A program made the position numbers and the translations under genes. Positions 37,444 through 46,788 of a DNA stretch of 64,000 bases are shown here, in pieces. Every line of letters starts with the position of its first letter. Within the stretch, counting starts at the first letter, position 1. The notes under the pieces were generated by a model. That model saw only the letters and a list, made by a program, of their open reading frames with translations, was not told the DNA's origin and did no database searches. Origin of the DNA: Phycisphaerae bacterium (GTDB lineage: Bacteria > Planctomycetota > Phycisphaerae > Phycisphaerales > SM1A02); the NCBI GenBank assembly GCA_016795065.1, contig JAEUIU010000028.1, positions 1 to 64,000 on the forward strand, read 5' to 3'.

Positions 37444-38373
37444 GTGGAGCCCACGACGGCGGCGGCACTTCTGCTCATCGGGTTCGCGGTCGGGGCCATC
37501 GCTTCGGCACTGGTCCTTCGGCGGCGCCTGGCTTCCCGGGGACGTCGGGCGATCGCGGCGGAACGGCGGGCCCAACAGGCCGAGCGGCTGGCGGAGCTGG
37601 GATCGATGACCAGTGGGCTTGCCCACGAGATCAAGAACCCCCTCTCGACCGTGGTCCTGAACGCCCAGCTCGTCGGCGAGGAGATCGCGGACAGCCCCTT
37701 GGACGAGGACCTGAAGCAACGGCTCACGCGACGGGTCGACACGCTTGGCCGCGAGGCAACCCGGCTTCGTGACATCCTGACCGACTTCCTGCGCTTCGCG
37801 GGCCGCATGAAGCTCGACCCGAAGCCGCAGGATCTCTGTGCGGTGGTCGACGAGCTGGCCGACTTCTTCCAACCGCAATGCGACCAGCATGGCGTTACCC
37901 AACGCCTGCAACTCCCGCAGGAGCCCGTGATCGCCAACGTCGACGCGGCCTTGCTGAAGCAGGCGGTCCTCAACCTGCTGATCAATTCCGTTCAGGCGAT
38001 GGCGGATCAGCCCGTCGGACGGCCCCGGGAACTCATGCTCCGCGTCGAGGAGGTGGAACAGCCCGCCGATGCGTCTCGTCCCCGGGAGCCAGGCACCGTC
38101 CCCCATCGCGAGGCCCGCATTCATGTCATCGACACCGGTCCGGGGGTCGAACCGGCACGCCGCGACGCGATCTTCCGACCCTACATGACAAACAAGCCCG
38201 GTGGGACCGGCCTCGGTCTCGCCACGACGCGTCGCATCATCGAGGAACATGGCGGCCGCGTGCACCTTTGGAGCGAGGTCGGCAAGGGAAGCGATTTCAC
38301 GCTGATCCTTCCGTTGCGTCCGCCAAATGGAAATGGGCTGCATGTCGACGCGACCATACGCGGAAGCGAATAA
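37444..38373 (+). CDS. orphan sensor histidine kinase
   Basis: 309 residues. One N-terminal membrane helix (about 6-26), a short coiled segment, then the HisKA domain with GLAHEIKNPLS (His61) and an HATPase domain: N box NLLINSVQAMAD, G1 IDTGPGV, F box IFRPYMTNK, G2 GGTGLGLATTRRIIEEHGG. There is no periplasmic sensor domain and no response regulator beside it, so the signal and partner are unknown. NtrB/AtoS-type kinases have the same catalytic style. The start is GTG, 63 bases after the cold-shock gene. Confidence 0.92.
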   Translation: MEPTTAAALLLIGFAVGAIASALVLRRRLASRGRRAIAAERRAQQAERLAELGSMTSGLAHEIKNPLSTVVLNAQLVGEEIADSPLDEDLKQRLTRRVDTLGREATRLRDILTDFLRFAGRMKLDPKPQDLCAVVDELADFFQPQCDQHGVTQRLQLPQEPVIANVDAALLKQAVLNLLINSVQAMADQPVGRPRELMLRVEEVEQPADASRPREPGTVPHREARIHVIDTGPGVEPARRDAIFRPYMTNKPGGTGLGLATTRRIIEEHGGRVHLWSEVGKGSDFTLILPLRPPNGNGLHVDATIRGSE

Positions 38374-38499
38374 GCGATCGCGAGAGGGAATTCTCCCGGT
38401 TCCCTGCGACCCGACGGGCGTCATCATCGAAAAGCACGTCGCGCCTCCCTGCTTTACGGACTGGTGCCTCGCAGCCGGATCCACCACGGAGTCAAGCCG

Positions 38500-41400
38500 A
38501 TGACCAAGAGTCGTGCCTCGTCGCTGTCGATGCCAGGGACCATTGCGTCCCTTTCCCTGCTGTCCACGTCCCTCTTGACCGCAGGGGTCGGAACCGCGAG
38601 CGCGGCCGACCGGCTCTGGCTCGCCCCGACCAATGGCACCTTTTCGGACCCAACCCGCTGGGCCGGCGGGGTCCCTGGAACCGGCGATGCGGCCATCTTC
38701 GGCTCCGCCGGCGGCGGGCCCTTCGTGGTCTCGGTCTCGCTCCCGCACCTGATCTCATCGCTCAGCGTCACCAACCAGCAGCTCACGCTTGATGCCTCTG
38801 CCGGCGGCGGCCTGACCTTGCTCGGCGGCCTGAATGTCAAGGGGTTGGAGGCGGCGGCCCCGTCGTTGACCCTCGCCAACGGTGCGTTCGTTGCCAGCGG
38901 CCCGATTGCCGTCGGCGGCACGGGCGTGGTTGGCGATCTCCGCCAGTCGAATGGCTTCCTGATCGGTCCGTCACTGTCCATCGTGGATGGCTCGTGGTCT
39001 ACGAGCGGTTCGAGCACCGTCGCGATCAATGGCGCCGTGGTCATCGGTGACGGGGTGGGGCACGAGGCGAACGCTCGCCTGGATGGCGGCGTGACGATCG
39101 CGACCAATCTGTCGCCTTGGGTCATCGGGCAGAACTCCGGCACGGGCTCCCTCACCCTGGGAACAGGTGTCGCTGCGAACTTTGGGTCGCACTCCGTCTT
39201 CGTCGGCGGCTCGGCCTCGATACCGGGAACCGGGACGCTCCACCTCGAATCCGGGGCGTCGATCACGGCACCGGCCCTTCGAATCGCTCCCGTTGCGAAC
39301 GGCAGCGGCACGCTGGTCCTCGATGGAGGCGCCGGCGCCACCTTGGTTGAGTCGCTCTTTCTCGGGCCGGGAGAGGGCGCCATCGAAGCGACCGACGCGT
39401 CGATTCAGGTCCCCAACCTCCGCCTCAAGAGTTCGGACGTGCCGCTCAACATCGCGCTGCACGGCGCCTCGACGTTCACCTCACAGGCGCTCTCGTTTGA
39501 GATGTTCTCGCAGGCGATCGAACCGACCACCTTCACCCTTTCAGGGGGCGCCGACCTCTCGCTGGGGTCGATCAAGATCGCCAACGACTTCAACATCGGC
39601 CTGATTGACATCGACATCCTAGACCCCGGCAGCGTGGTCGAACTCGGCTCCTACGAGTGCACCTTCACGCAGACCGTCGGCCTCGGCCTGCGCGTCGCAA
39701 GCGGCAGCGCGGTGACCATCGACTCCGTCTCCCCGAACTCACCGATCGACTGCGCATGGGTGATCGACGGGGCTCCAGGGTCGATCTCGATCGGCACGCC
39801 GCCGTCGCTGCACGGGACGTTTGAGGTGACCGTCGCAGGGTCCTCAACGCTCGCTCCCGGTGAGGAGGCCGTCCTTCTGGACGCTCCCCTCGAGTGCATC
39901 CCCGATGGCTTCGCCGTCGCGGTGACCCAATCGCCCAACGAGGCCCATCTTGCCCTGGTCGACAACACGGGGATCCGGCTGCGGCGACTCGCCCGAAAGG
40001 ACACGATCGCACTCGACGTCGCCCCGACGATCCCGGCGCACCTCCGGATGCCGTGCCGCCTCGTCGCCACGGTCGACGGGACTGAGTACGACGTCACCAG
40101 GCAGGCGACGGTCGTCTCCGGCAATCCGAACATCGTCGCCTCACTTGGCAACGGCCTGATCCGTGGCGTCGCACCCGGCACCACAACGCTCACCGCAACG
40201 ATTGACGGGCGAAAGCTCGCCGTCCAGGTCACGGTGCAGGCCGAAGATCCCGCCTACCCCTACGAGGGCGTCACGCTCACCGATTACTTCGCCGGCAACC
40301 ACCACTCGGCGATCGGTCCGGCGGGCCTGAGCGCGGACGGCCGTTGGGTCGCCTTCGAGAGCTTCGCCACAAACCTCGACGCCAACGATGCAGAGGCTCC
40401 GCCGAATTACCCGCTCGTCTTCGTGCACGATCGTCTGACGGACGAAACGGTGCTGGCAAGCGTCACGTCAGGCGGCGAGGCTGCGAATGGCTTTGCACGG
40501 GTCCCCGCGATCAGTGCCGACGGGCGCTACGTCGTCTTCCTGTCCGGCGCCCCGAACCTCGGTGGCGGAGCGAGCAACGCGACCGCGCTTGTCTTGCGAG
40601 ATCGCACCCTCGGCGTGACGGAGACGCTCGTCCCCGGAACGGTCAACGTGGGCGAAGGGGTTGGCTACGATCCGCCGCGCATCTCCGACGACGGTCGGTA
40701 CGTCCTTTTCCGCACGAAGGCCGCGATCGACCCGGCCGACACGAACGCCACGACCGACGCCTATCTCATCGATCGCCAGCTCGGCACAACGGTCCGCGTC
40801 GGCCTCGACCTGAACTTGGTCGAGTCGCCCCTGGGAACCTGGGCTCCGACGATGACCGCTGACGGGCGACAGATCCTCTACTGGGTGGAGCGCGTCGGCG
40901 GGGAGCAGCTCATGGTTCACGACCTGGACGCGGGCGTGGTAACAGCGCTCACCGATGTCGTCACGACCGAGGCGGGCGGACCGGTCGCCGCGATCAGCGC
41001 CGACGGGAGTCGTGTGGCGTACCGAACCTGGGTCGGTCCGGCCCCCTTCGAGACCGCGATGTGGCTGGTCGATCGCCCAAGCGGTTCGACGACCCTCCTT
41101 CACCAGGCCCCTCGTGTCAGCGATTCGTTAAGGCCGCGGCTCTCGATCAGCGGCGACGGCTCGTACGTCGTGAGCGTCGCCATGCCGACCGACGAGGTCG
41201 ACTGCGGCGAGCTTCGGGAGGTCGTCCTCCTCCACGATGTCGCCGGCGGCACGACCTCGGTGGTCAGCCAGCGCCCCGGCATCGACGCGAGCATCCAGGA
41301 GTACAGCACCGCTTCGATCTCGCGGGACGCCTCGACCGTTGGCTTCGCGACCTACGGCGCGGACAAGATTGTCCCGCACGAGGCGCCGGCCGCTTTCATC

Positions 41401-41589
41401 TCGCAGGTGGTCGTCTGGCGACGAGTCGACGCGGCCGTGACCGGCGACCTCAACGGCGACGGCACAGTGAACGCCGCGGACCTGGCGATTCTCCTGGGCA
41501 ATTGGGGAAGCGCCGGTGCGAGCGACCTCAACCAGGACGGCACGACCGATCCCGTTGACCTTGCGATCCTCCTGGGCGCGTGGAGCTGA
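38500..41589 (+). CDS. secreted beta-propeller protein with GC-type dockerin tail
   Basis: 1029 residues with a signal peptide (cleavage near residue 36, ASA|AD). The N-terminal 450 residues are Gly/Thr/Ser-rich beta-repeats typical of passenger-like or autotransporter-type surface proteins. A bacterial Ig-like (BIG_2) domain follows (VASLGNGLIRGVAPGTTTLTATIDG), then five or so TolB/WD-like repeats (ISADGRYVVFLSG, ISDDGRYVLFRT, MTADGRQILYW, ISADGSRVAYRT). The end is two EF-hand-like dockerin repeats, DLNGDGTVNAADLAILLGNWG and DLNQDGTTDPVDLAILLGAW. ACGGAG eight bases before the ATG sets the start; a GTG 36 bases upstream is possible. Confidence 0.88.
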   Translation: MTKSRASSLSMPGTIASLSLLSTSLLTAGVGTASAADRLWLAPTNGTFSDPTRWAGGVPGTGDAAIFGSAGGGPFVVSVSLPHLISSLSVTNQQLTLDASAGGGLTLLGGLNVKGLEAAAPSLTLANGAFVASGPIAVGGTGVVGDLRQSNGFLIGPSLSIVDGSWSTSGSSTVAINGAVVIGDGVGHEANARLDGGVTIATNLSPWVIGQNSGTGSLTLGTGVAANFGSHSVFVGGSASIPGTGTLHLESGASITAPALRIAPVANGSGTLVLDGGAGATLVESLFLGPGEGAIEATDASIQVPNLRLKSSDVPLNIALHGASTFTSQALSFEMFSQAIEPTTFTLSGGADLSLGSIKIANDFNIGLIDIDILDPGSVVELGSYECTFTQTVGLGLRVASGSAVTIDSVSPNSPIDCAWVIDGAPGSISIGTPPSLHGTFEVTVAGSSTLAPGEEAVLLDAPLECIPDGFAVAVTQSPNEAHLALVDNTGIRLRRLARKDTIALDVAPTIPAHLRMPCRLVATVDGTEYDVTRQATVVSGNPNIVASLGNGLIRGVAPGTTTLTATIDGRKLAVQVTVQAEDPAYPYEGVTLTDYFAGNHHSAIGPAGLSADGRWVAFESFATNLDANDAEAPPNYPLVFVHDRLTDETVLASVTSGGEAANGFARVPAISADGRYVVFLSGAPNLGGGASNATALVLRDRTLGVTETLVPGTVNVGEGVGYDPPRISDDGRYVLFRTKAAIDPADTNATTDAYLIDRQLGTTVRVGLDLNLVESPLGTWAPTMTADGRQILYWVERVGGEQLMVHDLDAGVVTALTDVVTTEAGGPVAAISADGSRVAYRTWVGPAPFETAMWLVDRPSGSTTLLHQAPRVSDSLRPRLSISGDGSYVVSVAMPTDEVDCGELREVVLLHDVAGGTTSVVSQRPGIDASIQEYSTASISRDASTVGFATYGADKIVPHEAPAAFISQVVVWRRVDAAVTGDLNGDGTVNAADLAILLGNWGSAGASDLNQDGTTDPVDLAILLGAWS

Positions 41590-41635
41590 GCGTCACTCGA
41601 CGTGCGGTTCACGGCCGGGGGGGCGGCGAGCACGC

Positions 41636-42796
41636 TCAATCCAGCCAGTCCTTCTTGCGGATCCGCTCGGGCACGTACTCCTCGGTGACGTAGGAGATCC
41701 CCTTCAGGATGAGCGATTCGACCTCCATCTTGAACTGGTTGGAGAGAAGGAGATCGATCTCCTTCTGCCAGCCGCGATGGTGCTCGAACCAGGGATAGGC
41801 GGCGATCTCCTTCGCCCGCTTGATGTCGTTCTCGCTCAGGTTGATCTTCACCGCCTCGGGCAGGCCACAGGCGACGTAGTCCTTGGCGCGGATGCCGAGG
41901 AACTTCGCGTCCGGAATCGCCAACCGGGTCGATTCGAAGGCGAGTGAGATCGAGCCCTGCTTGATGACGCTGTAGATGTAGTGCCCCCACGGGTCACAGT
42001 CGAGGAGGCAGATGATCGGGAGCTTCAGCTCCTGGTTGAGGCGTTGGAGCAGGCGTCGGCATCCGCGCGGCGGCTGGCCCGCGCCGTGCGTGAGGATGCA
42101 GTTGTGCTTCTCCCAGAAGCGGTCCTCGTTGAAGCGGTTCCACACGGTGCCCTTTTCGACATGGAGGACGAACTTCGCCTCGCACTTCTTGAACTCGATC
42201 ACGTCGGGTTCGACGATGCTGGGCATCGCATAGCCGCCGGAGCCCATGCGCCGACAGTCGATCTCGTCACCCTTGTCGACGACCGTGATGTTGCCGACCA
42301 TCGCCCCACGGTTCTCCGCGAAAATGTGCAGCTCCTCGCGGAGCGATCCCAGGGCGACCTCGAGATCCTCGAGGATCGGGTCGGACTCGTCCTGGTCGTC
42401 GAAGGTGTTCTCCTTCGTGCCGGCAACGGTGTGCTTGGCCTTGTAGAAGACGCCACGGAGGCTGGATGTCTTTTCGGCCTCGATCAGGTCCTTGATCGTG
42501 CTGGCATGCAGCACGGTCTGCATGAACTGCTTCGCCTGGTTGAGATTGAAGAGCTGACGCTCCTGTCGGGCATCGCCCATCTCCAGGATGCCGCGCTTCT
42601 TGTTCCACAGCGTGTTGGAACGGGCCCGCGTCGGGATCTCGATCTTCGGCTCGCCTCCCGCCATCACTTTCGTCACGAACTCGTCGGCGAGGTTCACGAG
42701 CTTTCGTTTCGTCTCAACGTCCCTCGCCTTGACGCGGGCGTTGGTGCGCGAGCCCGAACTCGCCTCCGGGCGCTTGCTGTCGGTCTTTTTTGCCAT
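41636..42796 (-). CDS. top6A: DNA topoisomerase VI subunit A
   Basis: Catalytic subunit of a type IIB topoisomerase, which cuts both DNA strands by tyrosine attack. 386 residues. SLRGVFYKAKHT contains the likely catalytic Tyr118; the residue before it is Phe where most family members have a second Tyr. The Toprim acids are present: Glu214 (LHVEKG) and DCDPWG with Asp266 and Asp268. Length matches archaeal TopoVI-A. A basic, low-complexity N-terminal tail of about 25 residues precedes the winged-helix part. It follows the B subunit gene by 48 bases on the same strand. Confidence 0.94.
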   Translation of the reverse strand: MAKKTDSKRPEASSGSRTNARVKARDVETKRKLVNLADEFVTKVMAGGEPKIEIPTRARSNTLWNKKRGILEMGDARQERQLFNLNQAKQFMQTVLHASTIKDLIEAEKTSSLRGVFYKAKHTVAGTKENTFDDQDESDPILEDLEVALGSLREELHIFAENRGAMVGNITVVDKGDEIDCRRMGSGGYAMPSIVEPDVIEFKKCEAKFVLHVEKGTVWNRFNEDRFWEKHNCILTHGAGQPPRGCRRLLQRLNQELKLPIICLLDCDPWGHYIYSVIKQGSISLAFESTRLAIPDAKFLGIRAKDYVACGLPEAVKINLSENDIKRAKEIAAYPWFEHHRGWQKEIDLLLSNQFKMEVESLILKGISYVTEEYVPERIRKKDWLD

Positions 42797-42844
42797 GGCT
42801 GGTCGTGCTCAGTTCGCTCCCCGATCGGAATCGGGCGGAGGGAT

Positions 42845-44902
42845 TCAGAAGAGGGATGGGGTCTCAGCCGTCTTTCGCTTGCGGGAGGAGCGTCCGGAGG
42901 GCTCGGCAGGCTCGTCGGGCGGCTCGGCGACTCCGGTCGGGGCTGCCGAAACGGGCGCGATCGCGTGGTCGACGATGATCACCCCGTCGATGTCGCGCTC
43001 GTCCTCCTTGACGAGCTTTCCGTCCTCGTCAAGCTGCTGGTCCGCCACGGCAGTCCGCTCGCGAGCCTGCTCGAGGAGCTTCTCGTAGATCCGCTTGGCG
43101 TCGGCGCCGTTGAGGGCGTTGATCGCCTTGGCGATCTCGCCGATGTAGCGGGCGAAGACGTCGCGGCGCTCGCCCTCGCGGCGCATCTTCTGGCGCTTGC
43201 GGAGGTAGGTGCCGAGCTTTCGCCCGCATTCCATCAGGGCGAGCTTCATCTCCTTGCGGATCTCGTCGTAGTCGGCGATCGCCTCCTTCGACTCGCTGGT
43301 GAAGGGCACCCAGACGCTGGCCATGTGGATCATGATCACGAGCGGTCCGAGCGGCAGGCTGCCTCGCGGTTGCGAAAGGTTGTAGTTGCGCCACGCGGTC
43401 TCGGTGACGGCCTTGAAGCTGGAGCAGGCGCTCTGCTGGAAAAGGAGCGGCACGCGATTGGCGAAACGGATGACGCGAGCGGTCTCCTCGGCGGGCAATT
43501 CGCCGCCGAAGGCGATGGCTGCCTCGATCTGGAAGGGCCGGCCGCGATAGACCTCGGCCTCGCGCGAGCTTGCCGCGTAGAACTCGGCCCGGACGCCCTT
43601 GAGCATGCCGGCCAGCAGTTGGCGCACGCCGATCGGGGCCAGGCAATCGGTCGGCGGCGGCGGGAGCTTCACCTCCTGGAACTGCTTGAAGAGGGCCTCG
43701 GCCTGCGGCGGCTCGATGTCGGCGACCTTGGTGCGGCTGGTGCACTTGATGGCGGTGCACATCGCGGATGCGGTCGACGCCGAGATCCGGCAGAAGCGGT
43801 CCTGGAGGAACTGGTATAGCGTGCCGCCCTTTTCGGCGACCTCGTAGTCCTTGAGCATCTGAAGGAGAATGCCCAGTTCGATCCCCTTGGGATGCGGCTG
43901 GATCTCCTTTGTCTCCGGCGGCAACTCCTGGACGCCGCGCGGGAAGTGAATCGCCCCGTTGATCTCGGTCGTGACCGCGACGCTGGGTGCGGTGGCAGCG
44001 TCCGTCCCGACCGGAGCGGACTTGCCGATCGGGAGGACGTCCTCGTCGTCCGAGACGCTTCGGGAGGGCGGCACGAACACCACCCGAGCGTGGGGGTTGG
44101 CGATGGCCGTCAGCTCAAGGAACTCGTCGACGCTGCCGCGGCCCTTTTGATAGCGACCTTCGAGCTCGATCGAGACGCTCGTGCCGGTGCGGAAGTCCTC
44201 CGAGCTCAACAGCACGCCCTCGGCGGCGAGGGCCTTGGCACCGGCCGTCACGGCACGGAGTCTGGCCGGCGGGAAGTCGCCGGTCTCGTCGTCAACCGTC
44301 ACCTCGGCCCGGTTGGTCTTCGTGTTCATCGCCAGCTCGATGTGGTGGGCCGGCTGCTTCAGGTTGGGCTTGGTGTGGATCACCATCGGGCGACCGGTGG
44401 TGATCAGGCCGTACATCCCGGCGGCACTGATGCCGATCCCCTGCTGGCCCCGGGACATCTTGAGGCGATGGAACTTCGAGCCGTAAAGCAGCCGGCCGAA
44501 GATGTTCTCGACCTGCTTGCGGACGATGCCGGGTCCGTTGTCCACTACGGTCACGCGGTAGCGCGATGACTTTGCCGTCGCAGGGCGATCCGGTTGGAGA
44601 TCCTCGATGACGACGGCGATGTCGGGAAGGATGCCGGCTTCCTCGCAGGCGTCGAGGGAATTGTCGACAGCCTCCTTGACGGTGGTCAGGAGGGCTTTGC
44701 GCGGGTTGTCGAAGCCCAACAGATGGCGGTTCTTCGCGAAGAACTCACTGACAGAGATGTCGCGTTGCCGCGAGGCCATCTCTTCGGCCGTCGCCCCGCG
44801 TGCGGCGCGGGTCTTGGTGCCGTGGGAAGGGGCTGGAGCGGCCGTTGAGGGTTTCGACTTCTTCACGGGTTCGGAGAGGAGCTGGGCTGGCACGGGACAC
44901 AT
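42845..44902 (-). CDS. top6B: DNA topoisomerase VI subunit B
   Basis: ATPase subunit of topoisomerase VI. In the 685-residue form the GHKL domain begins after a 45-residue Ser/Pro/Ala-rich leader: ISVSEFFAKNRHLLGFDNPRKALLTTVKEAVDNSLDA (Glu77, Asn81), VVDNGPGI, and the lid RGQQGIGISAAGMYG. Then a helix-two-turn-helix region and a transducer domain with the switch lysine area (PIGVRQL). The C terminus is Pro/Lys/Arg-rich, unlike archaeal enzymes. An upstream in-frame ATG adds 47 residues; I prefer the start nearer to the fold. The pair is divergent from ndk. Confidence 0.93.
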   Translation of the reverse strand: MCPVPAQLLSEPVKKSKPSTAAPAPSHGTKTRAARGATAEEMASRQRDISVSEFFAKNRHLLGFDNPRKALLTTVKEAVDNSLDACEEAGILPDIAVVIEDLQPDRPATAKSSRYRVTVVDNGPGIVRKQVENIFGRLLYGSKFHRLKMSRGQQGIGISAAGMYGLITTGRPMVIHTKPNLKQPAHHIELAMNTKTNRAEVTVDDETGDFPPARLRAVTAGAKALAAEGVLLSSEDFRTGTSVSIELEGRYQKGRGSVDEFLELTAIANPHARVVFVPPSRSVSDDEDVLPIGKSAPVGTDAATAPSVAVTTEINGAIHFPRGVQELPPETKEIQPHPKGIELGILLQMLKDYEVAEKGGTLYQFLQDRFCRISASTASAMCTAIKCTSRTKVADIEPPQAEALFKQFQEVKLPPPPTDCLAPIGVRQLLAGMLKGVRAEFYAASSREAEVYRGRPFQIEAAIAFGGELPAEETARVIRFANRVPLLFQQSACSSFKAVTETAWRNYNLSQPRGSLPLGPLVIMIHMASVWVPFTSESKEAIADYDEIRKEMKLALMECGRKLGTYLRKRQKMRREGERRDVFARYIGEIAKAINALNGADAKRIYEKLLEQARERTAVADQQLDEDGKLVKEDERDIDGVIIVDHAIAPVSAAPTGVAEPPDEPAEPSGRSSRKRKTAETPSLF

Positions 44903-45071
44903 GCGATTCCCGGATGGAAGGACGTGGTGGAAGCCACCTGGGTGGCAGGCGCGCTCTGATACCGGAAGGCGAGGCGCTACCTCATCTCCCGGCATCCATG
45001 CGCAGCGGTGAACCTTACACGATCGGCGGAACCGGCCTTCCAAAGGCAGAAAAACGGCGAGCCTTGCCGAC

Positions 45072-45106
45072 TGCCGACCGCAGGCGGGAATCTGCTACAT
45101 TTCCCG
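45072..45106 (+). promoter_or_regulatory. candidate ndk promoter
   Basis: GCTACATTTCCCG (45094-45106) is identical to the sequence before rpsO and again is followed by TTTCCAC. TACATT could be the -10; a weak CTGCCG lies 19 bases upstream as -35. About 40 bases before the ndk start. Confidence 0.5.
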
Positions 45107-45143
45107 ACCTTTTCCACACCTTCGGATCTCAAGGAACACCGCC

Positions 45144-45614
45144 ATGGAAACCACTCTGATCATCCTGAAACCTGACGCCGTTCAGCGCGGCCTCATGGGT
45201 CGCATCATCAGCCGCTTCGAGGAGAAGGGACTCCAGATCGTCGGCGCCAAGCTCATGCAGATTTCCAAGGAGCTTGCTGCCACCCACTACAAGGACCACC
45301 AGGGGAAGCCGTTCTACAACGGGCTGGTGGGCTTCATGACCAGCGCTCCCGTGCTCGTTCTTGCGATCCGCGGCGTCGGGGCGATCGCCATCTCCCGCAA
45401 CATGATGGGAGCAACGTTCGGGTCCAAGGCCGCTCCGGGCTCGATCCGCGGCGACTTTGGCGTGTCAAACTCCTTCAACCTCATCCACGGCTCAGACAGC
45501 CCCGAAGCGGCTGCACGTGAGCTTTCCCTCTTCTTCAAGGCTGGGGAAGTCCTCGACTTCGAACGCCGTATTGACACCTGGGTCTACGATTTTGGCGGCG
45601 GCAAGCCCGAGTAA
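45144..45614 (+). CDS. ndk: nucleoside diphosphate kinase
   Basis: Transfers the terminal phosphate of ATP to other nucleoside diphosphates. The 156-residue protein has the family start TLIILKPDAVQRGLMGRII, the lysine 9 region, and NLIHGSDSPEAAARE with the phosphorylated His115. The segment between (SRNMMGATFGSKAAPGSIRGDF) departs slightly from the usual RxLMGATNPxxAxPGTIRGD, but catalytic residues are present. AAGGA ten bases upstream supports the ATG. An intrinsic terminator follows. Confidence 0.96.
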   Translation: METTLIILKPDAVQRGLMGRIISRFEEKGLQIVGAKLMQISKELAATHYKDHQGKPFYNGLVGFMTSAPVLVLAIRGVGAIAISRNMMGATFGSKAAPGSIRGDFGVSNSFNLIHGSDSPEAAARELSLFFKAGEVLDFERRIDTWVYDFGGGKPE

Positions 45615-45699
45615 GCCCCTCGGGCCATCAGTCGTTCACCCGGACCGGTGGGGCATCCGCCTTATAACTAGCTGGTGACATTCACTCGATCGCAGGAAT

Positions 45700-45742
45700 C
45701 ACCGCCTCGCGCCATTCGGCGCCGGGGCGGTGGTTCTTTTTT
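45700..45742 (+). terminator. intrinsic terminator after ndk
   Basis: CACCGCC...GGCGGTG outer stem and CGCC-ATTC-GGCG inner stem, then GTTCTTTTTT. The bulge between the two stems is small. Confidence 0.85.
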
Positions 45743-45842
45743 GGGCCTTCGCCGCCCAACCGTCGCAGACCGCACAGAGAGACGTTTCCCCGAACAAACA
45801 AGGAACAAAGCGGGGCAAAGTTGAAGCGGATTGTCATCCAAA

Positions 45843-45880
45843 GGGCCTCTCGTCCGTATAGGTGGAGGCCCACGTTTTTT
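45843..45880 (+). terminator. second intrinsic terminator
   Basis: GGGCCTC (45843-45849) pairs with GAGGCCC (45865-45871), loop of 15 bases, then ACGTTTTTT. It is about 100 bases beyond the ndk terminator, with no gene between. Confidence 0.8.
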
Positions 45881-46788
45881 GTGTCGCGGAAGCTCTCTCT
45901 CTCGCCCTTTCAGCCTCCGCCGCCAACCGCTCATTCGGCACGCACCCAGAAACAGGAAGCCCGCCGAGGCCACGCCTGTGGCCTCAAGGCTGTTGCTTGC
46001 CGGGCCAACCGAATGGTGACGGGTACCCACTCATCAGCGCCGTCCCTCTTGCAGTCGCGAAAGAAACACGCAGCACGCAACAAGTCTCGACGGCGCATCT
46101 GGTCAGAACGAATCTCAGGACATCTTCCGTCGAAACGTTGGAACCCTCGACTCCCCACCTCGCCTCCGATCGCATCGCAATCGCAACGTTCTGAGGCACT
46201 CTGAGAGCTTGAAACCTCGCTTCTCTACTTTCCGCCTCCTGACAGGGAAGTACTCGTCGTCGTCCCGGGTCCGCACGCAGCGCGTGCGTCCAGCACGCTT
46301 GAAAGGTGACCTTGGCGCGATCCCGACCTTTCGTGCAGGCACCCGATGGGCCGCCGAAGACACATCGACTAACAAGCATCTCGTCGAGTCGCCCGCATTC
46401 CTGAATCGCCAATCGCACTTCTTCGTTGAGCAATCGCAGCCATAGGCAGAGCCCATTGAGACACTTCAGGTTGGCACGGCATCTGCTTTCGGAATTCGAA
46501 CCCCACGCGACCGCCGACGTACCGACCCCACGAAGTCAATCAGGTCCACCGCCGCAATCCCACGACCTGATTCCTCAACAACGCCTCGCATCAGACATGT
46601 TCCCCAAACCCGTCGATCGGGCGTCCTGACGGAGCATCCTGAAGCCTCAACCGTTTGAAGTTCGTTTCAGAAGCCCCTCACTTCCACCGTCCCACTCCAC
46701 CCGCCGGACAAGCCGGCACCTCGCGTCGCTTTCCTCATCGCACGATCAGTTCGCCGTCGACCATGAACGGCCCGGACTCATCTCCCCA

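Larger units (their letters stand above)
45615..46788. other. long gene-poor region between ndk and sigma factor
   Basis: About 1.17 kb with no convincing protein gene on either strand; open frames have no recognisable domain. Two intrinsic terminators lie in its first 270 bases, so a small RNA could be made between them. The remainder may be a long 5' leader of the sigma-factor transcript. Confidence 0.5.

Noticed and set aside
45984..46433. 149-residue minus-strand open frame
   Set aside because: Cys/Arg-rich translation without domain, ribosome site or neighbour-like codon use; looks like chance in a gene-free region.
46485..46505. ATTCGAACCCC as a tRNA T-arm
   Set aside because: No T stem pairs around the loop and no cloverleaf fits.
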